From Bacillota bacterium (lineage in GTDB: Bacteria; Bacillota; Clostridia; Acetivibrionales; DSM-27016): a DNA stretch of 64,000 bases. Shown piece by piece: positions 17,582 to 26,640 of the stretch (position 1 is its first letter; each line of letters opens with the position of its first letter). Location of the stretch: contig JAEWDM010000029.1 of the NCBI GenBank assembly GCA_023390115.1, forward strand, positions 1 to 64,000, read 5' to 3'. The notes beneath the pieces are model-generated. The model searched no databases. It was not told where the DNA came from and saw only the letters and a list, made by a program, of their open reading frames with translations. The translations under genes and the position numbers were made by a program.

Positions 17582-18856
17582 ATGGACTACCGAGAGGCAC
17601 TTGAATATATTCATAATACACTTAAATTCGGAAGCAAGCTGGGGCTTCACAATATAGGGATGCTTATGGAGCTGATGGGCAATCCTCAGGACAGGCTTAA
17701 GTATGTGCACGTAGCGGGAACTAACGGCAAGGGCTCTACGGCGGCTTTTATAAGCAGTATTTTAATGAGCGCGGGGTATAAGGTGGGGACTTATACTTCG
17801 CCCTATATTCAGCGATTTACGGAGAGAATAAAAATAAATAATGCCGAGATAATTCCTGAGGAATTGGCGAGGGCAGCGGAGCTTGTAAAATCCCGGGCCG
17901 ATACAATGGTTGAACGGGGAGACAACCATCCGACGGAATTTGAAATAGTCACTGCCATAGCATTTCAGTACTTTTATGAGCAAAAGTGCGATATAGTTGT
18001 GCTGGAGGTGGGCCTTGGAGGAAGGTTTGATTCTACAAACATAATAAAAACGCCGTGTGTATCCGTCATTACGACAATAAGCCTTGATCATACCTCTATA
18101 TTAGGAAATACTCTGCCCCAGATAGCCTTTGAAAAGGCGGGAATTATTAAGCAAAACGGAGAGGTGGTAATATACCCTCAGCAGGAGGAAGCGCAAAAGG
18201 TATTTATTGATGCATGCCGCAGGCAGGGGGCTGTTATGCACAGCATCAGTCCCGAAGGAATAAGGACTGTCGAATCGGACATAAAAGGGCAGATTTTCGA
18301 CTATGAGGAATACAAGGGATTAAAAATTACCCTTATGGGAGATCACCAGGTAAATAATGCCGTAATGGCTGTAAAATGCTGCGAGCTGCTCCGCACGAAG
18401 GGCTTTAATATAACCGGGCATTCTATAAGGGAAGGGCTTCTTAAAACAAAATGGCCCGGAAGGCTTGAGGTTTTGCAGGATAGGCCTGCCGTGCTTATTG
18501 ATGGCGCTCACAACGCCGAAGGGGCAAGCGCACTATATACTGCAATGGAAAAATATTTTCATGGGAGGAGAAAGATTTTTATTATGGGAGTCTTAAAGGA
18601 TAAGGACTATAATACAATAGTAGAAGCCATAGCTCCCATCGCACATTGCTTTATAACAGTTTCCCCAAACAGCGAGAGGTCTTTGCCGGCGGATGAGCTG
18701 GCGGTATTTATAAGGAGCTATTGTAAAAACGTAATAGTTGGTGATACAATTAAAGAGGCCGTGAGGCTTGCATTGGACATGGCCTCAGAGGATGATGTCG
18801 TCTGTGCTTTCGGGTCTCTTTATTATATAGGGGAGGTCAGAGGTTACTTCATTTAA
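17582..18856 (+). CDS. folC: Folylpolyglutamate synthase / dihydrofolate synthase
   Basis: Adds glutamate to dihydropteroate and to folates (424 aa). The ATP loop GTNGKGST appears about 45 residues in, followed by YTSPYIQRFTERI, VLEVGLGGRFDSTN and the ligase motif LIDGAHNAEGA. The start MDYREALEYIHNTLKFGS matches family N-termini and has GAAGGA just upstream. A GTG at 17555 behind AGGAGG is an alternative, but the spacing is only two bases. With folT it indicates uptake and retention of folates. Confidence 0.92.
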   Translation: MDYREALEYIHNTLKFGSKLGLHNIGMLMELMGNPQDRLKYVHVAGTNGKGSTAAFISSILMSAGYKVGTYTSPYIQRFTERIKINNAEIIPEELARAAELVKSRADTMVERGDNHPTEFEIVTAIAFQYFYEQKCDIVVLEVGLGGRFDSTNIIKTPCVSVITTISLDHTSILGNTLPQIAFEKAGIIKQNGEVVIYPQQEEAQKVFIDACRRQGAVMHSISPEGIRTVESDIKGQIFDYEEYKGLKITLMGDHQVNNAVMAVKCCELLRTKGFNITGHSIREGLLKTKWPGRLEVLQDRPAVLIDGAHNAEGASALYTAMEKYFHGRRKIFIMGVLKDKDYNTIVEAIAPIAHCFITVSPNSERSLPADELAVFIRSYCKNVIVGDTIKEAVRLALDMASEDDVVCAFGSLYYIGEVRGYFI

Positions 18857-18934
18857 GAGTCAACCGGAAAAAAGTGTTTATGCCGGCGGCGCCGGAGGTC
18901 AGACTATGAGCTGCCCTTATAAGGAGGTGTTCTT

Positions 18935-20053
18935 TTGATTAGCTTGAAACAGGAATTGCAGGACTATACTTCTATTAATCCGGACAGCGTAGGCAAGGAT
19001 GATACACACCTTTCTGACAATATAAAAAATTCTGTTATGCTCTATAATAAGGCTCTGGAAAGTCTTAAAAGCGGAAGTGAGGATATTGCGGTAATTGAGC
19101 TTAAGAAGGCCGTGTCTGTGAACCCTGACTTTCATGAGGCAATGAACCTTCTCGGAATATGCTACAGTTATATGAAAGAACCGATAAAAGCTGCTGAAAT
19201 GTTTCAGAGGGTAATTGATGCCGAAAAAAACAGTGTAAGGGCCATGAGGTATTTGAGACTTTTAAACCCCGACTCTTCATCCCAGGGTGTGGATAAGGGT
19301 TCAGACAGAGGGGAGGGCGTGAATACCGGCGGGCATAAAAAGCAAGAGCATTCACGCATGGCGGCCATTCTTAAATTTGGCGGAAGCCTTAAGGGGGATA
19401 TAATAAGGTATGCTGCAAGCGCTGTCATAGGCGGGTTGATTTTATTTGCCGTGGGTAGTATTGCCGGTTCTGTTCAGGACAGACCTGTGGATGCTTTGGA
19501 CAATATTCCGGCTTCCAAGGCTGCCGAGGCCTTGGAGGACAGTAAGTACAAGGACATGTATGAAGAGCTGAATATAAAATATGAAAAGCTTTCGGACGAC
19601 CTTCAGGCATCAAATGCAGAGGTGGACTACTATAAAAATGCCTTTAAGCTCTCCGAGGTGGATAAACTGGCTTCTGAGCGGAGGTATGAGGAGGCCGCGG
19701 ATATGCTTGTGCTTCTCAAGGCTGTGGCATTTAAGGACAGTGAGAGGAGCACGTTTGAGCAGATGTATAACGACATTATCCCTAAGGCTGCCACGGCTAT
19801 GATTAATGAGGGAGTAAAGCTTACCAATTCAAAAAAATATAATGATGCCCTGCTTAAGCTTAATAAAATTTTTGTTTACGGAAATGACTTTTCTTTTATG
19901 GACAGAGCGATATACTATACGGGAAAATGCCATATGGGCCTGAATGATTCGGAAAAAGCCATAGCTGCGTTTAAGGAAGTTATACAAAAGTATCCGTCGG
20001 GCTCCTATGCGGGCTATTCCGAAGGCTGGCTGAAAAGCCTCGGAGCATCCTGA
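18935..20053 (+). CDS. Membrane-anchored TPR protein
   Basis: Protein of 372 aa with three parts. Residues about 30-110 are TPR-like (AIVELKKAVSVNPDFHEAMN type), about 159-179 form a single membrane helix (IIRYAASAVIGGLILFAVGS), and a coiled-coil then C-terminal TPR region (about 205-372; ECHMGLNDSEKAIAAFKE-like) follows. Domains on both sides of the membrane suggest a scaffold, perhaps in envelope or division; this is inferred. The start is TTG 18935, six bases after AAGGAGGTG. I do not recognise a named family. Confidence 0.7.
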   Translation: MISLKQELQDYTSINPDSVGKDDTHLSDNIKNSVMLYNKALESLKSGSEDIAVIELKKAVSVNPDFHEAMNLLGICYSYMKEPIKAAEMFQRVIDAEKNSVRAMRYLRLLNPDSSSQGVDKGSDRGEGVNTGGHKKQEHSRMAAILKFGGSLKGDIIRYAASAVIGGLILFAVGSIAGSVQDRPVDALDNIPASKAAEALEDSKYKDMYEELNIKYEKLSDDLQASNAEVDYYKNAFKLSEVDKLASERRYEEAADMLVLLKAVAFKDSERSTFEQMYNDIIPKAATAMINEGVKLTNSKKYNDALLKLNKIFVYGNDFSFMDRAIYYTGKCHMGLNDSEKAIAAFKEVIQKYPSGSYAGYSEGWLKSLGAS

Positions 20054-20063
20054 TAACCTGTTT

Positions 20064-20166
20064 AAAATCTATTTGGTTGGGGCAGACACGCAGGTCTGCC
20101 CCTATGATTTCTGTAATACAATGAAAATGATTTGGCATAATGATATTAACATCATTACGTAGGATG
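20064..20166 (-). pseudogene. RAYT (REP-associated transposase) fragment
   Basis: On the minus strand the frame reads NDVNIIMPNHFHCITEII, then GADLRVCPNQIDFK. MPNHFH is the HUH active-site neighbourhood of Y1/REP-associated transposases, and GADLRVCP is a common insertion in that family. Only about 30 residues remain, with no catalytic Tyr region. One end abuts the 40-base palindrome. It is a decayed remnant. Confidence 0.65.
20079..20102. repeat. REP-like palindrome GGGGCAGAC-N6-GTCTGCCCC
   Basis: A 9-base perfect inverted repeat around ACGCAG. Related units form the doublet at 23.49-23.58 kb. On the minus strand the same bases encode the GADLRVCP peptide of the RAYT fragment. Confidence 0.75.
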
Positions 20167-20195
20167 CCTCTCACCTGTGAGAGGCATCCTACGTA
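20156..20195. repeat. 40-base near-continuous palindrome
   Basis: TACGTAGGATGCCTCTCAC and its exact complement are separated by only CT. It begins where the RAYT fragment ends and lies 39 bases before the patatin start. Such a structure can form a cruciform or a stable RNA hairpin in the patatin leader. Confidence 0.85.
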
Positions 20196-20233
20196 TATTA
20201 ATATATAGATCAATTTATATTGGAGAGGTTGAC

Positions 20234-21379
20234 GTGTTACATGTAAATAAAGCATATAATATTGTACTTAGCGGGGGAGGAATTAAAGGAGTTGCATATA
20301 CCGGGGTTTTTGAAATAGCCGAAAAGGAGGGCATAAGATGGAATAACATTGCGGGAGTTTCGGCGGGAGCACTGGCGGGAGCTTTTGCAGCGGCGGGCTA
20401 CGGTGCAATGGAATTAAAAAAAGTACTTAATGAGTTTAACTTCAGCAAAATTCAAATAAAGGACATACCCAAAAGGGTGCCCGCCGTTTCGGAATTTATG
20501 GAGTTCAGCCGGCAGCTTGCGGCGGTCCGGGGAGTACAGGCAGACATGGGCAAGGCTATTGATTATTTTTTGTGCAGGCCACGCTTGAACATGCGGAGAG
20601 CCTTAAACCTTGAGATCATGGAAGAGAACGCATACAGGGGAGCAATGCTTGACAATATAGCAAGATTGAGCAAGCGGGGGTATCTCTGCGACGGAGATTA
20701 TCTTGAGGAATGGGTGTCAAAGTCTCTTCTTTTAAAAGGAGTAAAAACATTTGGCGATTTGAGGACGGGAAAGCCGGATAAAATGAATCCCCGGGGTTAT
20801 AAAATAAGGATGACCGCCGTTGATATAAACAGAGTGAAGATGGTAGTTCTCCCTGACGATATAGCTTTTTACGGCATGGACCCCGATAAGCTTGAGGTTG
20901 CAAAGGCAGTAAGAATGAGTACCGCTGTTCCCTTTGCGTTTAAGCCTGTGGAAATAAAAAAGTGGGAGGGGAATCATGCAAAAAAATACAGCATGATAGA
21001 CGGCGGAGTATTTGACGGCTTTCCCTACTGGCTTGTTGACAATGAGAACAGCGCTTCCACACTCGGCTTCAGGCTGGTAGGGAGCGACAAGAAAAAGCTG
21101 CTCAGTATAAATACTCCTCTAAATATTTTAAAGGCATTGATTTGTGCGGTACATGACATTGGGGTGGATAAAAATATTCCGCCCGTAAAATATATTGCGG
21201 ATATTAATACTTCCAATATATCATTTTTAGACTTCAATCTGGACGAGGAGGAAAAAGCCTATCTGATTAATGAAGGGAGAAAGGCTGCGGCTGACTTTTT
21301 CAATAAGCTGAATATTACGCGCCCTAAAAAAAAGATGGAAATGTGGAATGGAATGCAGGGGCTTTTCAGAAGGTGGTAG
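20234..21379 (+). CDS. Patatin-like phospholipase
   Basis: Predicted Ser-Asp lipid acyl hydrolase (381 aa). The oxyanion loop GGGIKG is at residues 14-19, the nucleophile elbow GVSAG has Ser43, and the catalytic Asp is D256 in MIDGG. A long insert with many Arg and Lys lies between the elbow and the Asp. The start is GTG 20234 after GGAGAGG; farther-upstream codons would read into the palindrome. No signal peptide, so it is probably cytoplasmic or membrane-associated. The substrate is unknown. Confidence 0.82.
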   Translation: MLHVNKAYNIVLSGGGIKGVAYTGVFEIAEKEGIRWNNIAGVSAGALAGAFAAAGYGAMELKKVLNEFNFSKIQIKDIPKRVPAVSEFMEFSRQLAAVRGVQADMGKAIDYFLCRPRLNMRRALNLEIMEENAYRGAMLDNIARLSKRGYLCDGDYLEEWVSKSLLLKGVKTFGDLRTGKPDKMNPRGYKIRMTAVDINRVKMVVLPDDIAFYGMDPDKLEVAKAVRMSTAVPFAFKPVEIKKWEGNHAKKYSMIDGGVFDGFPYWLVDNENSASTLGFRLVGSDKKKLLSINTPLNILKALICAVHDIGVDKNIPPVKYIADINTSNISFLDFNLDEEEKAYLINEGRKAAADFFNKLNITRPKKKMEMWNGMQGLFRRW

Positions 21380-21544
21380 ATTAAATCCAAGCTGCTGATT
21401 TTTAAGGATATTATTTATGCTTTTCTTTTTCCCCTATTTGTATTATTATATTATATAAACCTATACTGTTTTTGAAGCCGTTAAACACCAAGAGCAATGA
21501 TACTTTGCTATTGTTGCGACTTTAACTTTATTGGAGGCGTAAGA

Positions 21545-23044
21545 ATGTTTTATAAAAGTACAAGAGGGGGAGCTGGCTCAGTATTATCGGCTGATGCTAT
21601 AAAAAAAGGAATAGCCCCGGACGGAGGACTGTTTGTTCCTGAATCGGTCTGTAAGCTTGAATTGGAGCAAATAGGCAATATGGTAAATATGACATACAGG
21701 GAAAGGGCAACGGCTGTTTTAAAATATTACATTGATGACTATACCGATGAGGAAATAGCGGAGTGTGTTGAAAATGCCTATACACGTGAGAAATTTGAGA
21801 GCGATGAGATTGCTCCGGTGCGTAAGCTGAATGAAAACGTATATATTCTTGAGCTGTGGCACGGGCCTACATGTGCCTTTAAGGACATGGCGCTCCAGAT
21901 TTTGCCGCATCTGCTTGTAAACGCTGTAAGGAAGACTGGAGAGGACAGCCGGATTGTTATACTCGTCGCTACCTCGGGGGATACCGGAAAGGCTGCGCTT
22001 GAGGGCTTTAAGGATGTTGAGGGTACGGAAATAATAGTTTTTTACCCGTACAACGGAGTAAGTGAGGTCCAGAAGATGCAGATGGTTACCCAGGAGGGGA
22101 AAAATGTTTATGCCATAGCAGTAGAAGGCAATTTTGACGATGCCCAGAACGGAGTTAAGTCGATATTTACAGATCCCGGCCTTAACAGTCTCATGGCCTT
22201 GAACGGTATAAAATTTTCTTCGGCAAATTCAATTAACTGGGGAAGGCTTTTACCCCAGATTGTTTATTATTTTTCTGCGTATGCGGACATGGTTAAAAAA
22301 GACAATATAAAGCTTGGGGATAAAATTAATGTGGTAGTGCCCACGGGAAATTTCGGGAATATCCTTGCCGCCTATTACTCCTTAAGAATGGGTTTGCCCA
22401 TAAACAAAATGATATGTGCCTCAAATGAGAACAATGTGCTGACTGACTTTATTAATACCGGCAGGTATGACAGCAGGAGAGAGTTTAAGAGGACGGTTTC
22501 TCCCTCAATGGATATACTTATTTCAAGCAATCTGGAAAGGCTGCTGTTTGAAATAACAGATCATGATTCGAATGCTGTAAAGGGCTGGATGGAACAGCTT
22601 AAGGAAAATGGAGAATATACCGTTGACGACAACACCAGGAGAAAGATATCCAAATTGTTCTGGGCAGGCTATACCAATGAGAATGAGACACTTAAAACAA
22701 TAGAATATATATATAGCGAATATAGTTATGTTGTAGACACTCACACAGCGGTAGGAATAGATGTTTATGACAAATATGTCATTTCGACCGGAGACGTCTC
22801 CGCTTCTTTAATAGCCTCCACTGCAAGCCCTTTTAAGTTTAATGAAAGTGTTGCAAGAGCAATATTCGGAGAACCGGGGGTAAAAGGCAAAAGCGAATTC
22901 CAGTTGCTTGATGCCTTGTCGGAAGAATGCGGTTTGCCTATTCCTCAGGGGCTTGCGGATTTGGATAAAAAGAAGGTAATCCATAAGCAGGTATGCAGCA
23001 GAGAGGAAATGGCCGGGCAGGTTAAGAAAATACTGAGTATTTAA
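21545..23044 (+). CDS. thrC: Threonine synthase
   Basis: PLP enzyme converting O-phosphohomoserine to threonine (499 aa, the long microbial form). The PLP lysine is K113 in HGPTCAFKDMALQ. The N-terminus FYKSTRGG with GIAPDGGLFVPE is typical. VATSGDTGKAALEGF and VPTGNFGNI are cofactor-phosphate contacts. TTGGAGG precedes the ATG at the right spacing; longer starts upstream lack support. It is one branch of the aspartate family; metA, the methionine branch, is at 32.6 kb. Confidence 0.95.
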   Translation: MFYKSTRGGAGSVLSADAIKKGIAPDGGLFVPESVCKLELEQIGNMVNMTYRERATAVLKYYIDDYTDEEIAECVENAYTREKFESDEIAPVRKLNENVYILELWHGPTCAFKDMALQILPHLLVNAVRKTGEDSRIVILVATSGDTGKAALEGFKDVEGTEIIVFYPYNGVSEVQKMQMVTQEGKNVYAIAVEGNFDDAQNGVKSIFTDPGLNSLMALNGIKFSSANSINWGRLLPQIVYYFSAYADMVKKDNIKLGDKINVVVPTGNFGNILAAYYSLRMGLPINKMICASNENNVLTDFINTGRYDSRREFKRTVSPSMDILISSNLERLLFEITDHDSNAVKGWMEQLKENGEYTVDDNTRRKISKLFWAGYTNENETLKTIEYIYSEYSYVVDTHTAVGIDVYDKYVISTGDVSASLIASTASPFKFNESVARAIFGEPGVKGKSEFQLLDALSEECGLPIPQGLADLDKKKVIHKQVCSREEMAGQVKKILSI

Positions 23045-23118
23045 AAATCAGGATTTATACCCAAATTAAGGCATATGTAATTTTTACAAGAAAGGCAGGC
23101 GCAAGGGAGGGGAAAATA

Positions 23119-23487
23119 GTGATCCGGAAGCTTATGAACGGAAGGTATGGATCAGATACGCTGTCTTTGGTTATTCTTTTTGCCGCGATCATATTTTTTC
23201 AGTTCAGGTATTTATGGATAATAGGAGCTGCTTTAGCGGGATATGCGGTTTACAGGATGCTTTCGAAGGATATGGACAGGCGTTTTAAGGAGAAGCAGGC
23301 TTTTGAAGGGCTTGTTAAAAGGGCTGCCGCAAAATTGTCTTTTTACAGGACAAGATTCCAGCAAAGAAATATGTATGTTTTTTTCAGATGCGAGAAATGC
23401 AGGAACAATTTAAGACTGCCTAAAAACAAGGGTAAGCTGGAAGGCACATGTCCGGTGTGCGGCTTTAAATTTACAAGAAAAACCTGA
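23119..23487 (+). CDS. Membrane protein with C-terminal zinc ribbon
   Basis: 122 aa. Two closely spaced hydrophobic segments, about residues 14-45 (LSLVILFAAIIFFQF and LWIIGAALAGYAVY), are followed by a basic linker and a zinc ribbon with CEKC and CPVC about 21 residues apart. The start is GTG after GGGAGGGG. The layout resembles small Firmicute membrane proteins of unknown role. Confidence 0.65.
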   Translation: MIRKLMNGRYGSDTLSLVILFAAIIFFQFRYLWIIGAALAGYAVYRMLSKDMDRRFKEKQAFEGLVKRAAAKLSFYRTRFQQRNMYVFFRCEKCRNNLRLPKNKGKLEGTCPVCGFKFTRKT

Positions 23488-23492
23488 AAATC

Positions 23493-23580
23493 GTAGAGGC
23501 AGGCCTGCGTGTCTGCCCCGGATTACGCATAAACACAGAATATACAGAAATTCAGGGCAGACACATAGGTCTGCCCCTAC
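23493..23580. repeat. REPIN-like doublet of two inverted REP units
   Basis: Two units of about 26 bases face each other: GTAGAGGCAG...CTGCCCC (23493-23519) and GGGCAGAC...GTCTGCCCCTAC (23555-23580), separated by 35 AT-rich bases. The unit matches the palindrome inside the RAYT fragment at 20.08 kb. GTAG and CTAC close the ends. It lies between convergently unlinked genes and does not interrupt one. Confidence 0.8.
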
Positions 23581-23597
23581 TTATGGAGGAGAAGAAA

Positions 23598-23948
23598 ATG
23601 ATTAGAAAATCGGATGAAATGACAAAGCAGTTGAACGAAAAAATGCGTGGGGGAGACGGCGTAATTGAAATTACTCATATTTTTAAGCAGGAGGATCTTA
23701 AAGGCAAGGCAAGATTATGCGCAAAAATTACTGTTAATCCCGGCTGCTCCATAGGACTCCATGAACATGACAATGAAGAGGAAATATTCTACGTAATAAG
23801 GGGCAGGGGTATAATCGACGATAACGGGGAAAAGCGTGAGGTTTCGGTAGGAGATGCTGTTTTAACAGGCGGCGGAGCAACCCATATGGTCGAAAATAAC
23901 GAAAGTGAGCCGCTGGAAATGCTTGCGGTTATTTTGCTGTACGTATAA
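23598..23948 (+). CDS. Small cupin-domain protein
   Basis: Single-domain cupin (116 aa). The first metal motif is GCSIGLHEHDNEEEIFYVI and the second is GDAVLTGGGATHMVEN, giving two His and a Glu on the first strand and one His on the second. The start follows GGAGGAG at 6 bases; an ATG five codons upstream overlaps that site. Likely a metal-binding sugar- or small-molecule-handling protein; the substrate cannot be told. Confidence 0.8.
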   Translation: MIRKSDEMTKQLNEKMRGGDGVIEITHIFKQEDLKGKARLCAKITVNPGCSIGLHEHDNEEEIFYVIRGRGIIDDNGEKREVSVGDAVLTGGGATHMVENNESEPLEMLAVILLYV

Positions 23949-23974
23949 CAGGAGGCGTGTGCAAGCCTTTTGGA

Positions 23975-25552
23975 CTACAGGTATATCCTGTAGTCCAGCT
24001 CGGGGAATATATCGTCCTGTGCCTGTATGCTGCTCAGCCATGACGGATCGATATTGTCCGCATTAATATCATTATAGAGCCTTGTGAAGCGGTTTATATG
24101 TTCTTGTGTACGCTTGACGGCATAAGGGACCACTGTGCCTGTTCTCATTATAAATGCCCAATCGCTGCTTTGGGCCAGAAGCAATTCGCGCGCCGCCTGA
24201 TTCATGGCATCCTTTTTTAAGCCTTCACAGGATGGATTTTCGTTAGCCAGCCGGGACATCATTTGTGCAGACTTGTCCAAATGCTTGTAAATCCAGTCGT
24301 TGGATTCATTCAGCCACACCTCGCTGTATCCTTTATGTCCCCACGTTGACGGGCATGGAGAGCACACCTGCATTAAGGGATTGCGCTCCATATATTCACT
24401 GAGGGTTGTGAGCTTAAAATCGCTCTGGCTGCAGTCTATTTTCTTAAACAGGCAGTACAGCCAGAAGGGGCCTTCATACCACCAATGCCCAAACAGCTCC
24501 GCATCATACGGGCATACTATTATGGGAGGACGGTCCATTTTTTGGGATAACTCAATTATTTGCTTTTGCCTGCTGCAGAGAAAATTTTCTGCATGACAGT
24601 CGGCCTTATATTTTGCAGTTAAAGGGTTGTAGGGCTGCTTGCAGTCCGTTTTTCCGGTTACCCGGTAATATTTTATTCCTGTATGTATCCTCTGACCGTC
24701 AGGGGGCAGGTATGGCCTTATATGCTCGTAATCCAAGTCATATCCTATATCTCTGTAAAACTCCCTGTAGTCAAAATCTCCCGGATATCCCTCAGTGGCG
24801 CTCCACACCTGTTTTGAGGAATCAGCGTCTCTGCCGAAGGCAACCAGCCCGTTCGGGGTCACCACAGGACAATTGGTGCCGAATACAGGCTTAGGGTCGG
24901 AATAGAGAATTCCGTGAGACTCGGTGATAAAATACTCAAGCCCGTTTTCCCTCAGCACATTTTCTATTGACGGCGTATACCCGCACTCGGGAAGCCATAT
25001 GCCCAGAGGCCGCCTGCCGAAATATTTAAGGTATATGTCCACTCCAAGCGACACTTGAGCACGCACCGCACAGCTATTGCTCATAAGAGGCAAAAAGCCA
25101 TGAGTTGCGGCGCTGCACATTATCTCGATATGCCCGGACTCCTGAAAACCCCTGTAAGCATTTACCAGATTGCATCCGTATACATGAGTAAAATCCTTCA
25201 GGTCCTTGATGTATTTCCGGTGGTACATTCTTGCCAGACTATTGAATTCAGGCTGGGCCCATGTTCTTTCAATTTCTTTTTCGGACAGGCTTATAAGGTT
25301 TTCAAGATATTTTATATATCTGGACTGGAGGAGCTTATTTGTGAGCATTGACAGGAGAGTGGGGCTTAAGGACATATTCAGTTTGAAGTCTACTCCCTCC
25401 TGTGACAGTGCCAGGAAGGTATTCAGCAGTGGAATATATGTTTCGGAAATGGCTTCGAAAAGCCATCTCTCCTCCAAAAAGCCTTCTTGTTCAGGGTGGT
25501 GGACATATGGAAGATGTGCATGCAGTATAAAGGCCACATTTCCTTTAACCAT
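23975..25552 (-). CDS. GH57 1,4-alpha-glucan branching enzyme (DUF1957 type)
   Basis: Second branching enzyme, unrelated to the GH13 one (525 aa). It starts VKGNVAFILHAHLPYVHHPE, with the GH57 HAHLPY motif. The nucleophile is E189 in WLPECGY and the acid/base is D350 in PYDAELFGHWW. A DUF1957 helical C-terminal domain follows. The start is placed at the ATG before VKGNV; an ATG 17 codons upstream is possible. It is preceded by a DUF4912 gene and faces a GT4 synthase, the common glycogen or polysaccharide cluster. Confidence 0.85.
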   Translation of the reverse strand: MVKGNVAFILHAHLPYVHHPEQEGFLEERWLFEAISETYIPLLNTFLALSQEGVDFKLNMSLSPTLLSMLTNKLLQSRYIKYLENLISLSEKEIERTWAQPEFNSLARMYHRKYIKDLKDFTHVYGCNLVNAYRGFQESGHIEIMCSAATHGFLPLMSNSCAVRAQVSLGVDIYLKYFGRRPLGIWLPECGYTPSIENVLRENGLEYFITESHGILYSDPKPVFGTNCPVVTPNGLVAFGRDADSSKQVWSATEGYPGDFDYREFYRDIGYDLDYEHIRPYLPPDGQRIHTGIKYYRVTGKTDCKQPYNPLTAKYKADCHAENFLCSRQKQIIELSQKMDRPPIIVCPYDAELFGHWWYEGPFWLYCLFKKIDCSQSDFKLTTLSEYMERNPLMQVCSPCPSTWGHKGYSEVWLNESNDWIYKHLDKSAQMMSRLANENPSCEGLKKDAMNQAARELLLAQSSDWAFIMRTGTVVPYAVKRTQEHINRFTRLYNDINADNIDPSWLSSIQAQDDIFPELDYRIYL

Positions 25553-25616
25553 TGGAATCCATCCTCTCTCTAAGCCGGACAAAGTATAAGCCTTGCTAAG
25601 CATATGGCCGGCATCT

Positions 25617-26225
25617 TCAGTATTTGAACAAATTGCAGGAGCTTATACCGGGAGGTATCCCCAGAAGCTCTGCGGAGCTTATTCCTAATGGCAGCTCTTC
25701 AAGCTCCGTTCTCAAAAACTCATGTGAACTGACTGCGGGAGCGGGCAATTTGTTTTTCATGCGGGGATATGACTTTGTGCAGTCATTCCATTTATCGCAG
25801 GTGTGCTTGTGCTTTATAATTTTATAGTTTATAAAATAAACAGCAGTATTTGTACTTAAATTTCCGCCTGGAGTAAATACGTAATCGGAGCTGGCAAGAC
25901 TTATAAAGAACTTATCCGAAACCAGCCTTCCCAACTGCACGCAATAAAGAGAGCCTGCATCGGGAACGTTTATGTATGCGCTACTTGAAAGATCACTGAT
26001 AGCTATATCAAATCCGGTGTTTTTAGATACATTTGAAACCTTGAGAACAGGCACAGATTTTCCCCACAATTCAAAGCCGAATTCTTCGCAAAACGAGGTC
26101 TTCTTTGAATCAGGAATTTCCCAATATGCATACAGGCAGTGAGGATCCCTTGCCAGCAGCAATATCCTTGCGTTATCACAGGCAAAAGGTAAACAGCTCT
26201 CACTATGTGCTTGAATCTCAGACAT
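25617..26225 (-). CDS. DUF4912 protein linked to GH57 branching enzyme
   Basis: 202 aa. The DUF4912 core lies at about residues 15-140 (LLLARDPHCLYAYWEIP, then SSAYINVPDAGSLYCVQLG). Such proteins are usually encoded beside GH57/DUF1957 enzymes and may bind polysaccharide or assist them; their activity is not known. The gene lies 64 bases upstream of the GH57 start on the same strand. AGGAGG precedes the ATG. Confidence 0.8.
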   Translation of the reverse strand: MSEIQAHSESCLPFACDNARILLLARDPHCLYAYWEIPDSKKTSFCEEFGFELWGKSVPVLKVSNVSKNTGFDIAISDLSSSAYINVPDAGSLYCVQLGRLVSDKFFISLASSDYVFTPGGNLSTNTAVYFINYKIIKHKHTCDKWNDCTKSYPRMKNKLPAPAVSSHEFLRTELEELPLGISSAELLGIPPGISSCNLFKY

Positions 26226-26640
26226 GTTTTTTATTTCCTCCTAAATTTCAATTGGACAGCCGGCATATGCCTTTTAGCATAATGCTTTTATACCCATACT
26301 TTGATTTTAATACTGTTTCGCTTTAAATTCAACCTATTATTTACATATATTAATAAAAAATATATATTTTGATATTTTGGGATTTTGTTATATAATAATC
26401 TTCGGAGACCATTTAAAGCGGTAATACACAGCGGCTGTTTTTAATATCCATCATATTTTGGCGCAGCCAGTTATATTTATTCAGTATGGTGGCTTACCGA
26501 AAAATAAAAATATGTAAATTGCTTTATTTAGTGTTATAATACTAATAGTTAAGCATATTAAAAAGCTGGTATTTTTGATAATGTCCTTGGCATGTTGCTG
26601 AAAATATTTTAATGTACTATATGCTTGAGAGGGGAATAAT
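26226..26640. other. Divergent intergenic region of 415 bases with promoter-like sites
   Basis: AT-rich spacer between the minus-strand DUF4912 gene and the plus-strand GT4 gene. TTGATA (26369-26374) plus 16 bases and TATAAT (26391-26396) looks like a plus-strand promoter. TGTTATAAT near 26532-26540 is an extended -10 closer to the gene. CGGTAA near 26419 and TTACCG near 26495 could form a hairpin in the leader. No gene or known riboswitch is seen. Confidence 0.5.
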
